A stretch of DNA of 58,413 nucleotides from Nitrososphaeraceae archaeon (GTDB lineage: Archaea > Thermoproteota > Nitrososphaeria > Nitrososphaerales > Nitrososphaeraceae), in NCBI GenBank assembly GCA_009377575.1, contig WHTU01000016.1:1-58413 (forward strand). The letters run 5' to 3'. A program made the translations under genes and the position numbers. Numbering within the stretch: the stretch's first letter is position 1; every line of letters begins with the position of its first letter. The notes under the pieces are model-generated. The model had not been told where the DNA came from, searched no databases, and saw only the letters and a program-made list of their open reading frames with translations. Below, piece by piece: positions 26,610 through 36,193 of this stretch.

Positions 26610-27512
26610 TTACCATTTTCTTCCTGCGATATGTCTACTATAGTAGTATAGATATTGTTGGGCATAGCCTGCGTATGCACCGAAGTGCATCCTCATGCGA
26701 CTAGACAGAAATCGATACTGCTGATGACTAAGATGATGCCTTAGGCTGCTAGTTCCCATATTGTTCTTACCAAGGAGAATTTCGTATTTGTTAGATATTA
26801 TTCTCGCTATCCATGTGTCTATAGGAAATGCTTCCAATTTCTCGAGAGAAAATAGGAGGATACAATCTGCAGTCTTGTCTCCTATTCCGTAGATGTCTAG
26901 TAGAGAACGTTTAGCGTCTTCATAGCTCATTCGGATAAGCTCCTGAGGAACAATTTCTCTATTGTGTATTTTTGATGCAAGCATCTTGATAGATTTGGCT
27001 CTGTAGCCTGTGCCGCAGTTAACTATCTCTGCTATGTTCGCTGCATGGAGATCTCTTGGTCGTGGAAACATAAAAAATTGGTCTCCATCAACGGTCATTT
27101 TTTTTCCAAATCGATTACATAAATTAAAAAGTATTTTGCGAATTCGCTGAATATTAATATTACTAGCACATAGGAACGAAAACATACATTGGATAGGATC
27201 CTGTCTCATAACTCGAAGGCCTGGATATCTCATCACAGAACTACGAACAAGTGGGTCAAATGAAATGATATTGAGTATTTTGTCAATGTCATCATCCATT
27301 CTAAACAACCTCTTTTCCCATCCGCGATCTTCAGGAAACGAATCATATTTTATACGACCCTCCTTCTTGTCGGCGTGTTGATCATCAATCGAAAGTTTCA
27401 ACACGTGGTCGGCGTGAATCCCATACCATGCATCTTTTTTCTTTTGCCATAAGAACATCTGTCCGCTATTGATCGTTAGCTCAGGGTTAAAACATTCAGC
27501 TTTCATGGACAT
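26610..27512 (-). CDS. 8-oxoguanine DNA glycosylase, OGG1 type
   Basis: A base-excision repair glycosylase/AP lyase that removes oxidised guanine. An OGG N-terminal domain (CFNPELTINSGQMFLWQ, 7-23) precedes the helix-hairpin-helix GPD core: LLDIYGIGDKTADCILLFS at 204-222, with catalytic Lys213, and FPIDTW with Asp232. C-terminal sequence HFGAYAGYAQQYLYYY agrees with eukaryote-type OGG1. Length 300 is normal. ATG at 27512 starts two residues before a second Met. It is followed upstream on the same strand by a small zinc-ribbon gene only about 50 bases away, which may share the transcript. Confidence 0.93.
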   Translation of the reverse strand: MSMKAECFNPELTINSGQMFLWQKKKDAWYGIHADHVLKLSIDDQHADKKEGRIKYDSFPEDRGWEKRLFRMDDDIDKILNIISFDPLVRSSVMRYPGLRVMRQDPIQCMFSFLCASNINIQRIRKILFNLCNRFGKKMTVDGDQFFMFPRPRDLHAANIAEIVNCGTGYRAKSIKMLASKIHNREIVPQELIRMSYEDAKRSLLDIYGIGDKTADCILLFSLEKLEAFPIDTWIARIISNKYEILLGKNNMGTSSLRHHLSHQQYRFLSSRMRMHFGAYAGYAQQYLYYYSRHIAGRKW

Positions 27513-27564
27513 TTGATTCCCTTCAACCTAAATACAGATAAACCTGAACATTGTATGTCTGATC

Positions 27565-27768
27565 CTAATTATTTTTCAATTCTTCTTTTATTCTTCGGAG
27601 ATCCTGTTGGAGATTCTGAATTAGTTTAGGAATTTCTCTTTCGGCACAGCCAAGACAGACATGTTGAAGCGATAGTGACATAGTAAAATATTTGGTATTT
27701 AGTGGGATTAGGTTTTTGCAAGACACGCATTTCTTTAGCTTGTATGGATCAGTGTTCCTTGTGATCAT
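27565..27768 (-). CDS. small zinc-ribbon protein with coiled-coil tail
   Basis: The 67-residue protein has CVSC at 14-17 and CLGC at 38-41, which make one zinc site. The last 25 residues form a charged amphipathic helix (IPKLIQNLQQDLRRIKEELK), probably a coiled coil for self- or partner binding. It precedes the OGG glycosylase gene on the same strand by about 50 bases, so co-transcription is plausible. No family was recognised. Confidence 0.68.
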   Translation of the reverse strand: MITRNTDPYKLKKCVSCKNLIPLNTKYFTMSLSLQHVCLGCAEREIPKLIQNLQQDLRRIKEELKNN

Positions 27769-27945
27769 TACAAAAGCTCATCATAAATGGAAATATATTC
27801 ATATTCTTTCGACGTAAATATCAGTCACAAATGGCAAGGGATTAATCCAAACTCGTCGGTGGACAGAAGCAATTTTTCATAATTGTATCAGACAGTTTTT
27901 ACAGCAACAGATAAAGCTAACCTGAGGATCATATCCATCTTGCGG

Positions 27946-28356
27946 ATGAAATCATATTCGATCGGAACCTTTGGTAGAGAAGCGGAGTACATTGTCGCTT
28001 TATACCTAAGGTTCGTTGGCTGGCAAGTTCGTCTGTCAAAGAATAGCAGAGGACCTGCTGACATAACCGCTGTATTCAATTCTAAGAATAATCAAAAAAA
28101 ATGGCTTATACAGGTGAAGTCCTCAAGAAAGATACCGAGGATCAAAGGATATGAAATAGTTCGACTCACCGCTGCTGCAACTATCGCAGGCGGGGACCCA
28201 ATAGTTGCTACGCTACATCCGATGATTGGAAATGACGCTAATAAGTTAATAAATTTCTCCGAAAATATTGATCATGATTCAAGTTTAGCAATTAGTAATA
28301 GACGGTTTGCGATAACCTTCTTTTGTTTACCTTATTGGAGCATAATTAGACCCTAA
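27946..28356 (+). CDS. Hjc-like PD-(D/E)XK nuclease
   Basis: From the ATG at 27946 the 136-residue protein starts MKSYSIGTFGREAEYIVALY. It continues with GWQVRLSKNSRGPADITAV and KKWLIQVKSS, the layout of archaeal Holliday-junction resolvases: E12, D39 and K58 of the E...D...(E)xK core. The position before xK is Gln56 where Glu is usual, so activity may differ. A longer frame opens with TTG at 27883, but its extra 21 residues do not resemble the family. A canonical Hjc is encoded at 39163, so this is a paralogue with a related, perhaps repair-linked role. Confidence 0.75.
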   Translation: MKSYSIGTFGREAEYIVALYLRFVGWQVRLSKNSRGPADITAVFNSKNNQKKWLIQVKSSRKIPRIKGYEIVRLTAAATIAGGDPIVATLHPMIGNDANKLINFSENIDHDSSLAISNRRFAITFFCLPYWSIIRP

Positions 28357-28470
28357 ATGATCATACCTCTTTGATTAGTCGATTGTAAAGCCTAATTCCT
28401 TGAAAGATGGCCGTCTGAATTGACCCCACTTATTCTGGTTCATTTTACTAAAGATCGATGATTCAATACT

Positions 28471-28490
28471 CAATTCCCGGGGGAAATTGC
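28471..28490. promoter_or_regulatory. imperfect inverted repeat upstream of the YyaL gene
   Basis: CAATTCCC facing GGGAAATTG, one base short of perfect, about 60 bases before the start codon and just upstream of the TATA region. A candidate regulator site; inferred. Confidence 0.3.
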
Positions 28491-28548
28491 AGACTAATTT
28501 TTCTCATTTTTCATCTGTCCGGAAAATAAGTCTGCTACTATTTATATA

Positions 28549-30720
28549 ATGTCAAAGCCATCTTGCTCTCATTCCATGCATGATCAGCACATTGAAAACA
28601 GCAAAAAAAAGGCCAATAGGTTAATCAACGAAACCAGCCCATACCTTTTGCAGCATGCTTACAACCCAGTAGATTGGTATCCTTGGGGTAAAAACGCCCT
28701 TGAAAAGGCACGATCCGAGGATAAACCAATTTTCCTGAGCATAGGTTACAGTTCCTGCCATTGGTGCCATGTTATGGCGCACGAATCTTTTGAAGACGAA
28801 GAGATTGCAAAGATTATGAATGAAAATTTCGTAAACATTAAGGTTGATAGAGAAGAAAGAGCCGACCTTGACGATATCTACCAACGTGTATGTCAACTTG
28901 CGGCAGGTAGTGGCGGATGGCCACTATCAGTCTTCTTGACTCCTGATCAGAAGCCATTTTATATCGGGACATATTTCCCGAAGATTTCGAGGTATGGAAT
29001 GCCTGGATTTTTGTCTATCGTTAAGCAACTTGCTAATACATATTCTAGCAATAAGAAGGAGGTTCTTAGCGCTACCTCCGAATTCATGCGTGCATTATCA
29101 GGTGCTGCTGAAGATGTTTCTCCTAGTCGGCCTCTTGGTGTAGAACCTGAGCGCTCTCTGTTAGACGAGGCTGCTGTTAGCCTGTTGCATTTTGGTGATT
29201 CTACTTATGGCGGATTTGGACAAGCTCCCAAATTCCCAAATCCATCCAATCTCCTGTTTATGTTGCGATATTATGAATTGTCGAGGATTTCTAAATTCAA
29301 GGACTTCGTTGTACTCACGGCTGATAGAATGGCATCGGGAGGTATCCACGATCATCTTGGGGGAGGGTTTGCTAGGTATTCAACAGATCAAAAATGGCTA
29401 GTCCCTCACTTTGAAAAAATGCTTTATGACAACGCTTTACTCATCCAACTTTTCTCGGAAATTTATCAGGTCACTGGAGACGAAAAGTACCTCGAAGTGT
29501 TACATAAGAGCATTAGATACGTTCTCGAGGAGATGACTTCACCGGAGGGATGCTTTTATTCTGCCGAGGATGCAGATTCGGAAGGAGAGGAGGGTAAATA
29601 TTATTTATGGACAAAAAGGGAAATCTTGGAAATTTTGAATGACAAGACCGATGCTGACGTATTTTGTTTATATTATGGTGTTACTGAAGGAGGGAATTTT
29701 GAGGGAAAAAATATTCTAAATCGCCAGAACAATCGAACATTTCTTTCACAAAAATTCGACAGACCTGTGCATGTTATCGATGGTATTCTTAGAAGTTCCG
29801 AGGAAAAATTGCTAGAAGCAAGAAAGCAACGTGTACGTCCGGGTAAAGACGACAAAGCGATTACCTCATGGAATTCTCTTATGATCTCTGCACTAGTAAA
29901 AGCATATCGAGTTACGTCAGAAGAGACCTATCTCAAGGCTGCAGTAAGGGCGGCAGATTTCATAGAGGCCAGAATGTCGTCCCCAGATGGAAGGCTTTAC
30001 AGGATTTTCAAAAACGGTAAGCCTAAATTGAACAGTTATCTAGATGACTATGCTTTCTATGTGAATTCATTGATTGATCTGTTCGAAGTTCTTCCGATAC
30101 CTCGTTATGTGAACTCCGCCCTCACGCACACAGATTTTATGTTGGATCATTTCTGGGATACACAGCGGAATGATGGATTTTTCTTTACATCGGACGACCA
30201 TGAGGAACTGATAATAAGGACAAAAAATTACTACGACCTTGCCATCCCTAGTGGCAACTCCGTCGCAGCATTGAATCTGTTGAGGTTATACCATTTTTCC
30301 CAAAGAAATGAATTCCTGAAGAAATCGGAAGATATCTTTAAGTCTGTATCATCTATTGCCAGAGATAATCCATTCGGTTTCGGACATTTGCTTATCTCGT
30401 TATATACGTATGTGAAAAAGCCGGTTGAGTTCACAGTGGTCAAAGGAAGAGAACCAAACGAGGACACCTTCTACAAGATGCTAACCCTACTAAATAAGGC
30501 ATATATCCCCAATGGTATATTTGCATTCGTAAAGTCAGGTACAGACCTTGACCAACTAGACCTACTCCCGTTCTTCAAAGGGAAATTGAAACCTACAAGT
30601 CCCCAAGCAAATCCTTCAACCCGTGCATATGTTTGTAAGAATTTCGTCTGTTCCCCTCCTATGCATACATTTCACGAATTGGAAAATTATATGAAGACAA
30701 ACAGTTTGGTTAGGGATTAA
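28549..30720 (+). CDS. YyaL/SPATA20-type protein with thioredoxin-like domain (DUF255)
   Basis: This large conserved protein starts with the DUF255 domain, [20 protein letters not shown] and [18 protein letters not shown], in which C70-HW-C73 is a thioredoxin-type pair. Then come [25 protein letters not shown], and a (alpha/alpha)6 glycosidase-like domain ([33 protein letters not shown]). At 723 residues it is full length; the biochemical role of the family is not settled. ATG at 28549 is the longest start. A TATA-like TTTATATA lies only about ten bases before it, so the in-frame ATG at 28576 may be the real leaderless start. Confidence 0.92.
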   Translation: MSKPSCSHSMHDQHIENSKKKANRLINETSPYLLQHAYNPVDWYPWGKNALEKARSEDKPIFLSIGYSSCHWCHVMAHESFEDEEIAKIMNENFVNIKVDREERADLDDIYQRVCQLAAGSGGWPLSVFLTPDQKPFYIGTYFPKISRYGMPGFLSIVKQLANTYSSNKKEVLSATSEFMRALSGAAEDVSPSRPLGVEPERSLLDEAAVSLLHFGDSTYGGFGQAPKFPNPSNLLFMLRYYELSRISKFKDFVVLTADRMASGGIHDHLGGGFARYSTDQKWLVPHFEKMLYDNALLIQLFSEIYQVTGDEKYLEVLHKSIRYVLEEMTSPEGCFYSAEDADSEGEEGKYYLWTKREILEILNDKTDADVFCLYYGVTEGGNFEGKNILNRQNNRTFLSQKFDRPVHVIDGILRSSEEKLLEARKQRVRPGKDDKAITSWNSLMISALVKAYRVTSEETYLKAAVRAADFIEARMSSPDGRLYRIFKNGKPKLNSYLDDYAFYVNSLIDLFEVLPIPRYVNSALTHTDFMLDHFWDTQRNDGFFFTSDDHEELIIRTKNYYDLAIPSGNSVAALNLLRLYHFSQRNEFLKKSEDIFKSVSSIARDNPFGFGHLLISLYTYVKKPVEFTVVKGREPNEDTFYKMLTLLNKAYIPNGIFAFVKSGTDLDQLDLLPFFKGKLKPTSPQANPSTRAYVCKNFVCSPPMHTFHELENYMKTNSLVRD

Positions 30721-30741
30721 CAACTAGATCGGCATGACCAG

Positions 30742-31002
30742 ATGAATAAATCAAATTTTAGGTCAAATCCTACTGTATTGGCGGAGATCTTGTATAAAAT
30801 GGCCAAGCATGGATGCGAAGTCGAATTCAAGCCGGATCGATTTCATATGGATTTGATCTTAGGGCACCCACGACCTCTTCCCCCAGGGATAATTGTTACT
30901 CTCAGGAAAAATGGCTTTGATTACTGTTTCTTTGATAATGTAACATATACTGACGCAGACGGTAAGAGTAGATGTCGTTCACATTTTAGATGCATACTCT
31001 AG
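30742..31002 (+). CDS. small hypothetical protein
   Basis: The 86-residue protein starts ATG, 21 bases after the YyaL-type gene and in the same direction, so it probably shares its transcript. It contains a basic helical N-terminus (TVLAEILYKMAKHGCEVEF) and PRPLPPGIIVTLRKNGFDYCFFDNVTYTD, followed by a Cys-rich end (CRSHFRCIL). It has no membrane helix. I do not recognise the family. Confidence 0.6.
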   Translation: MNKSNFRSNPTVLAEILYKMAKHGCEVEFKPDRFHMDLILGHPRPLPPGIIVTLRKNGFDYCFFDNVTYTDADGKSRCRSHFRCIL

Positions 31003-31211
31003 ACGTCCTGCACGCTCGCACTATCGATCTCCATAATATTGGCAATTTTATTTACTATCCCATTATACAAGGTAGCCGCTCCCATAACAATAGATGATTA
31101 AGGGCAACTTCGAAGTCATTTTTGAACTCAACAATTTGCTCCTTCAAAATTCAAAATCAATTAAGGGGGCGAATTTTATAGAGACAAGGTTATGTTACAA
31201 ACTATCAGACT

Positions 31212-31219
31212 CTATATAG
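31212..31219 (+). promoter_or_regulatory. TATA box of the FUN14 gene
   Basis: CTATATAG about 36 bases before the ATG at 31252, predicting a transcript start near 31241 and a very short leader. Confidence 0.4.
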
Positions 31220-31251
31220 ATATTTAGACAATTTAATAAAGAGCAGATAAT

Positions 31252-31590
31252 ATGAGTATGGATTTCAGTTCTTTAGCGTCGAGTGCTACCCCCATAGCCG
31301 TAGGAGGGATAGCAGGATTTCTGGTGGGATATGCTATAAAAAAGGTGATCAAAATTGTCCTAATTATCGCAGGATTAATGATAGTTGCCATTGTAGCCCT
31401 TGGGTATCAGCAATATGTTTCGGTTGATTGGAACATGGTACAAGAAGCAGGATCAGGGATGATGGGTAATGTAAGCAATACGAATATCCCGGGAACCGAA
31501 CAAAGTATTTCTTCAGTTATGGCAGCTTTTGGAATTCCCCTAGTGGGTAGCCTGGCGGCTGGCTTTATACTGGGATTCATCAAAGGTTAG
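31252..31590 (+). CDS. FUN14 family membrane protein
   Basis: The 112-residue protein has the FUN14 layout: glycine-rich helix PIAVGGIAGFLVGYAIKKVIK, a second helix IVLIIAGLMIVAIVALGYQQY, a polar loop with VDW, and a final glycine-rich helix (FGIPLVGSLAAGFILGFIKG). FUN14 proteins occur in archaea and in mitochondria (FUNDC1); their archaeal role is unknown. Start ATG 31252. It is monocistronic by spacing. Confidence 0.82.
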   Translation: MSMDFSSLASSATPIAVGGIAGFLVGYAIKKVIKIVLIIAGLMIVAIVALGYQQYVSVDWNMVQEAGSGMMGNVSNTNIPGTEQSISSVMAAFGIPLVGSLAAGFILGFIKG

Positions 31591-31887
31591 CAAAGACCAC
31601 AATTAAACATCAACAATAGTACGATCGTATGTTTTCATTATTGTTATGAGTGCGATGAAACATAGCTCTCACACGTTGTCACCTATCGATTCTTGGCATC
31701 CAAAATGAGCTTCGTAAAGGCTAAATCCATAAACAGCCGTCTGTATGTCGGCCAGAGTATTAATTGAGGCATAAGAAGGATTCGCTATAGCAATATCTTC
31801 ATTTGAAGATAGACAGGGTCTTGAAGATGCTCAATTCTGATGATAGATGAAAAACATCTATCACATATAGAGGTAAGTTCTTGTCAG

Positions 31888-32337
31888 TTATCTAGATTTA
31901 GAAGCCTTTACTAAATCTCGCAAATGCGCCAATGTCCTAACTTGACCACCGTTGGCCTTCTTGTACAATGACCAATAAGTTTTCCTATCTATGTCATTCC
32001 GATCTTTCAGGACCTTCAAGTGATGTCGCATGCCTCTGATTTTTGTAATGTAAAGCTTCTTCTTGCCTACCCTCGCGGTTTTTTTGCCCTTCTTCGATCC
32101 TATTCCCATTCCACGCTTTTTTCTTGTCGTGTGTTTCAGCTTAGCTCTATATCTAGAAGTTCCCTGTTGCCTTGCAGTCCAGATTGCCCCGTTTTTGATG
32201 AGCGCTCTAAGATTTTCCCTTGTAATAGAGTCGGCCACATCTTCAAGCTTATCTGGTTCAAACCTGACTCTATTTGCTCCTACTCCCAATATTCTTGCGA
32301 CGAGTTCTCGCTTCTTCCGTATATTAATTACCATCAC
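31888..32337 (-). CDS. rpl19e: 50S ribosomal protein L19e
   Basis: A component of the large ribosomal subunit. Typical are INIRKKRELVARILGVGANRV, the basic loop KHTTRKKRGMGIGSKKGKKTA, and a helical tail (RNDIDRKTYWSLYKKANGG). It has 149 residues, as expected. Its start (GTG at 32337, or ATG at 32334) overlaps the stop codon of L32e, indicating translational coupling. In many archaea L32e-L19e sit inside the long spc operon between L6 and L18; here the pair stands alone. Confidence 0.97.
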   Translation of the reverse strand: MMVINIRKKRELVARILGVGANRVRFEPDKLEDVADSITRENLRALIKNGAIWTARQQGTSRYRAKLKHTTRKKRGMGIGSKKGKKTARVGKKKLYITKIRGMRHHLKVLKDRNDIDRKTYWSLYKKANGGQVRTLAHLRDLVKASKSR

Positions 32338-32774
32338 TCTTGCTCCTTATTCTGATCCTTCTGATTACTTACCTGTGCTGCATTACCCCTATTAAGAACT
32401 TTAACGCCCAATGCATTGGCTCTACTCACAATAACTATTCGTTTTCGCCGACCGACTGAGTGACCTATTCTTGCAGCATCAATCTTGGGATCTAGTTTTT
32501 CCAGGTCTCTGATATTATGAATTAATCTATCTCTATACCCCGAAGGATGTAGACCTCTGGCTATCTTAGGGCCCCTATATCCCACTTTGACAAGCGGCGG
32601 GACTCCAGACACTTGTTTTCTCATCTTGTTATCAACGCCTTTTGGCTTCCTCCAATTTTCGGCGAGCCTGATGTATCTCCAACTCTCTTGCCTTACAAAC
32701 TTAGGCCGTGTTGCTGATACCTTCTTCCTGGCACGTAACAAATCATCATTTATTGGCAAACGCGATTCAAACAT
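32334..32774 (-). CDS. rpl32e: 50S ribosomal protein L32e
   Basis: Large-subunit protein with the L32e core FVRQESWRYIRLAENWRKPK and GVDNKMRKQVSGVPPLVKVG, then YRGPKIARGLHPSG and IGHSVGRRKR. Its 146 residues include a short N-terminal lead and an acidic, Gln-rich end (NQKDQNKEQE). The ATG at 32774 lies about 20 bases after a TATA-like TTTATTAAAA on the minus strand, consistent with a leaderless transcript. It overlaps L19e by a few bases and faces sod across a 333-bp divergent region. Confidence 0.97.
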   Translation of the reverse strand: MFESRLPINDDLLRARKKVSATRPKFVRQESWRYIRLAENWRKPKGVDNKMRKQVSGVPPLVKVGYRGPKIARGLHPSGYRDRLIHNIRDLEKLDPKIDAARIGHSVGRRKRIVIVSRANALGVKVLNRGNAAQVSNQKDQNKEQE

Positions 32775-33107
32775 CAGATGCTATAGATTTTAATAAATAC
32801 GTTTCCCAGAAAAACTGAAGAGGCACAATGAGTTTAGGAGGACCAAATGTGCTAGTAGCAATGCAACATGCTTTATATGGATTGAAACACATTGCTACTT
32901 CAAAGTTCTAGACTTTTCTTGTTTCCGAATACACCTGTACTTAATTATTATTATCTAATTTGGTGTAGTTTCGCTCTTATTACCTAGCATCTGCTTTGGG
33001 TAATAAAAAGGGCGTGCAGTTCGGTCGGCATTTCATATTTTTTCACGAATGAGCATTTAGGAAATGCTAACAGAACAGTTAATAGTAAAAGAGTTACTTT
33101 AAAATGT
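32775..33107. other. divergent promoter region of L32e and superoxide dismutase
   Basis: It contains the TATA-like sequence for L32e at its left end and, near the right end, a perfect inverted repeat upstream of sod. No coding frame was seen. Confidence 0.5.
33052..33068. promoter_or_regulatory. perfect inverted repeat upstream of sod
   Basis: AGCATTT-AGG-AAATGCT, 40 bases before the sod start codon. The position just upstream of the expected TATA region fits a regulator site for oxidative-stress or metal control. Inferred from position and symmetry only. Confidence 0.4.
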
Positions 33108-33731
33108 ATGACAAAATATGAACTGCCTCCAGTTCCGTATGCTTACGATGCACTTGAACCGCATATCGACGCAAGAACTATGGAGATACATCATACAAAA
33201 CATCATCAAACTTATACAGACAAACTAAATGCAGCTCTCGAAAAATGTCCTCCTGAAATTCAAGAAAAGGACATCGTAGAAGTCTTATCACATTTGGATC
33301 AAGTTCCAGCAGCTCAAAAAGGTGCAATCAACTTCAACGGAGGCGGATTTGACAATCATAGAATATTTTGGAATAACATGAAACCAAGTGGTGGCGGAGA
33401 ACCTGGGGGTGCCGTTGCTGATGCAATAAATTCTTCGTTCGGAAGCTTTTCAGCATTTAAGGAGAAACTCTCTTCAGACACTGCATTGATTCAAGGTAGT
33501 GGTTGGGGATGGCTAGTTTATGAACCTTCCACAAAAAAAGTAGACTACAAGGCAATGCCAAATCAAACCAGCCCAAGAACTGAAGGGTTAAATCCTCTCT
33601 TAGGCTGCGATGTCTGGGAACATGCTTATTATCTCAAATATCAAAATAGGAGGCCTGACTATATTTCGGCTTGGTGGAACGTTGTAAATTGGGACGATGT
33701 GGATAAAAGGTTACAGCAAGTAAAATCCTAG
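33108..33731 (+). CDS. sodA: Fe/Mn superoxide dismutase
   Basis: Converts superoxide to peroxide and oxygen. All four metal ligands are visible: H28 (MEIHHTKHHQTY), H84 (GGGFDNHRIFW), D168 and H172 (CDVWEHAYY). The N-terminus is strikingly like bacterial MnSOD (YAYDALEPHID). SGWGWLVYEP is the usual central motif. It has 207 residues and no signal peptide, so it is cytosolic. The choice between iron and manganese cannot be decided from the sequence. ATG 33108 begins directly before the conserved start. Confidence 0.96.
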   Translation: MTKYELPPVPYAYDALEPHIDARTMEIHHTKHHQTYTDKLNAALEKCPPEIQEKDIVEVLSHLDQVPAAQKGAINFNGGGFDNHRIFWNNMKPSGGGEPGGAVADAINSSFGSFSAFKEKLSSDTALIQGSGWGWLVYEPSTKKVDYKAMPNQTSPRTEGLNPLLGCDVWEHAYYLKYQNRRPDYISAWWNVVNWDDVDKRLQQVKS

Positions 33732-33929
33732 GACCGATGTCCCGACTCTTCCTTATTTTTATTGGGCAAATATTCTGAGGGCCGGAAAGCACTAGAGAAG
33801 GACATGAATCGTTATCCTTTATTCATAGACATTCGTGACATGCTACAAACAATTTGGATGAAAATTCCACATGCTGCTTAAGGGTTCACCCCTAAACTTG
33901 TACGTGTTATAGGTATCTAAATAGTAAAA

Positions 33930-34232
33930 CTATCCCCACATAGGGCTAACGTCAGACAGGGTAAACTTACTATCTTGCTTCACTATTAGCTGACCTAGTT
34001 GAGCATACATCTGAAGATACCTCATCCCCTTGCCAGTGGTCTTGAATGTGCGTTCTCCTGCGGTGTATTCAATTAGTTCATTTTCTAGCAAAAGGACCAG
34101 GTACTCTTTCAGAAGGTTATGTGATAAATACGTGCGATAAAGTATCTCCGTTTGCCTAAGACTATTCCCATTAACTGCCTGAAGGATAGATGCAATAATC
34201 TCTCCCCTACTTCGATGGCGATTCTTCATCAC
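33930..34232 (-). CDS. winged-helix DNA-binding protein
   Basis: A 100-residue archaeal winged-helix protein. SRGEIIASILQAVNGNSLRQ forms the first helices, TEILYRTYLSHNLLKEYLVLLLENELI the recognition region, and YTAGERTFKTTGKGMRYLQMY the wing with its TxKG turn. This is the pattern of the HTH_45-type transcription factors that are abundant in Thaumarchaeota. The target gene is unknown; sod is the nearest upstream gene and has its own palindrome, so a link is possible but unproven. Confidence 0.8.
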   Translation of the reverse strand: MMKNRHRSRGEIIASILQAVNGNSLRQTEILYRTYLSHNLLKEYLVLLLENELIEYTAGERTFKTTGKGMRYLQMYAQLGQLIVKQDSKFTLSDVSPMWG

Positions 34233-34518
34233 GTTAAGTGTGTGATATGCCTTTCTAGTATAAAATTCTTAGGTCAAGTGGAACTAGACAATTCGACTCA
34301 TCAATCTATCATTTAATCTAGAAAATAGTTATGTTCATTCAACGTACATACAAATGACTAAAAGTCAGTCGACCAAACCTAAAATCACGGTTCAAGAAGA
34401 GAATGCCTATATACGGGAGCATGAAGTCTATGGTCTCTTAGAAGGTTCGGGAATTTTATGTGACTCAGAGGTTCTTCGATTATATATCTGGACTCTTATT
34501 GTGTAGCTTGAGCAAATA

Positions 34519-35535
34519 TTGATAGCTTCTCCTTTTGATAACTTGGTCAAATTGGATGATGATGTTACTAATGAGAAATATGGATATTATCCAGATAGTA
34601 GACCAATTAGCTCATTACTAGATTATGGCCTGATTTTGCTCGATAAACCTCCTGGGCCTACTAGCCATGAAGTCGTCGCATGGGTGAAAAGAATCATCGG
34701 AATCAGTAAGGCAGGGCATAGTGGGACTTTGGATCCTGGCGCAACTGGACTACTCCCAATTGGACTGGGCGAGGGCACAAAGGCCCTTTCCATATTACTC
34801 TTCGGACCGAAAGAGTATTATGCATTGGCAAGGCTGCACAGTCATATCAAAGATGATAAATTAGATACTGTGATCAGCCAATTTCTTGGAGATATTTATC
34901 AAAGGCCACCACAAAGATCTTCCGTTAAGAGAGCAACTCGAGTTCGAACGATATTCGAAATCGAAAAACTAGAAAGATATGAACGGCTTATCTTGATGCG
35001 TATTCTATCTCAGGCAGGTACATACATAAGAAAAATAGTATATGATATAGGGGAAATTGTTGGGACAGGAGCCACCTTAGTGGAGCTCCGCCGGACACAG
35101 GTGAGCAATCTGTCAGAGAGGAAAGATGGCTTAGTTAGAATGCACGATCTAGCTGACGCGCTAGAATTGTACAGGCATGAAGAAGATGATACAAAATTAA
35201 GGAGATTGATCAGGCCTATTGAATATTGTATGGATGGTGTTGACACTGTGGTCGTCAGAGATACAGCGATTGACGCCTTATGTCATGGTGCCCAGCTCGC
35301 AATCCCAGGTATTTTATCTATCTCCAAGGCCCTTAAAGTAGGGAACTTTGTTGGAATTTATTCTATGAAAGGAGAAATTGTAGGCTTCGGAGAAGCCGCA
35401 ATGACAAGAGAGGAAATCGAATCCAATGTAAAAGGCATTGCTGTCACTATCAAGAGGATAATTATGAAACCAGGGTCGTATCCCAAATCGTGGCATACCA
35501 CAAATTTAGCAGCAAGAGAACAAAAGTTACCCTAG
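34519..35535 (+). CDS. cbf5: tRNA/rRNA pseudouridine synthase Cbf5
   Basis: The catalytic subunit of archaeal H/ACA RNPs, which also makes tRNA pseudouridine-55. The TruB-type core has LLDKPPGPTSHEVVAWVK (40-57) and HSGTLDPGATGLLP (67-80) with catalytic Asp72, then RPPQRSSVKR and GTYIRKIVYDIG. A PUA domain follows at about 240-325. Its 338 residues match archaeal Cbf5. An in-frame TAG stands shortly before, so the TTG at 34519 is the only reasonable start. The tRNA-Ser gene follows about 180 bases downstream. Confidence 0.96.
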   Translation: MIASPFDNLVKLDDDVTNEKYGYYPDSRPISSLLDYGLILLDKPPGPTSHEVVAWVKRIIGISKAGHSGTLDPGATGLLPIGLGEGTKALSILLFGPKEYYALARLHSHIKDDKLDTVISQFLGDIYQRPPQRSSVKRATRVRTIFEIEKLERYERLILMRILSQAGTYIRKIVYDIGEIVGTGATLVELRRTQVSNLSERKDGLVRMHDLADALELYRHEEDDTKLRRLIRPIEYCMDGVDTVVVRDTAIDALCHGAQLAIPGILSISKALKVGNFVGIYSMKGEIVGFGEAAMTREEIESNVKGIAVTIKRIIMKPGSYPKSWHTTNLAAREQKLP

Positions 35536-35714
35536 ATATAGGGTGCCATACTCACTTAAACAAAAATTTTGACTATGCCTAGGGTGATTGGGCAGAGCCG
35601 ATAATTGAATCGATAGGCTTCAACTCGTTTCAGAATTCATCCCTAGGATAAACACATAAGTTGGTGAGAGTATGTAATCCGTAGTCGAACGGTAACTTTG
35701 GTTACCCAAATCAG

Positions 35715-35818
35715 GCCGGGGTCGCCTAGCCTGGTAGGGCGCAAGCCTGGAAATTGCAAAATATCCAGTCAGCTTGTGATCTCTTGGGGTCACGAGGGTT
35801 CGAATCCCTCTCCCGGCG
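35715..35818 (+). tRNA. tRNA-Ser (anticodon GGA) with intron
   Basis: Acceptor GCCGGGG/TCCCGGC (one G-U pair), discriminator G. The anticodon stem CAAGC/GCTTG has loop C-T-GGA-A then, after the intron, A. A long variable arm (GTGATC/GGTCAC around TCTTGG) identifies the serine class. T-arm GAGGG-TTCGAAT-CCCTC. The 18-base intron (35753-35770) is at the canonical place after position 37; its TCCAG pairs with CTGGA of the anticodon loop to form the central helix of a bulge-helix-bulge motif. Confidence 0.95.
35753..35770 (+). other. canonical tRNA intron
   Basis: 18-base intron at position 37/38 of tRNA-Ser(GGA), to be removed by the archaeal splicing endonuclease. Confidence 0.8.
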
Positions 35819-35870
35819 CTCATCTGATGACGAGAAATCCTAAATGGTGACAATTGTACCAAACTACACT

Positions 35871-36089
35871 TCACAGTTCCTCGTCTAATTCTTCGAATGC
35901 CCTAGCTTTAGAAATTTCGTGCAGACGCATCGCTACCAATCTATTGAACTCTTTTTTATCAATAGCGCCCCTTCGTTGTAATTCTTCGATAAGAACATCC
36001 AGCATTACAGTTATCTCCTCTATCTCTGTGAGCTCTTTTCCTGTGACGTGAGCAGATGAACCGTCACGTTTTGTGGTTTTTCCAGACAT
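35871..36089 (-). CDS. small helical protein, hypothetical
   Basis: This acidic protein of 72 residues is almost entirely predicted helix after residue 18 (TEIEEITVMLDVLIEELQRR, KKEFNRLVAMRLHEISKARA), probably a helical hairpin. No cysteines, no membrane segment. Start ATG 36089. It runs opposite to the tRNA-Ser gene. The regular heptad-like pattern supports a real protein; function unknown. Confidence 0.62.
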   Translation of the reverse strand: MSGKTTKRDGSSAHVTGKELTEIEEITVMLDVLIEELQRRGAIDKKEFNRLVAMRLHEISKARAFEELDEEL

Positions 36090-36193
36090 GTCTATATTAG
36101 ACTTTTAGAATTCAATATATAATGCCCGATCCCAACTTAAATTAGAGTTGGAAGGGTAAGAGTTCTTTTATCAAACCACTTATTTTGTTTCTC

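Noticed and set aside
27883-27945. Longer TTG start for the Hjc-like gene
   Set aside because: The 21 extra residues do not resemble the family, while the ATG at 27946 gives the conserved N-terminus.
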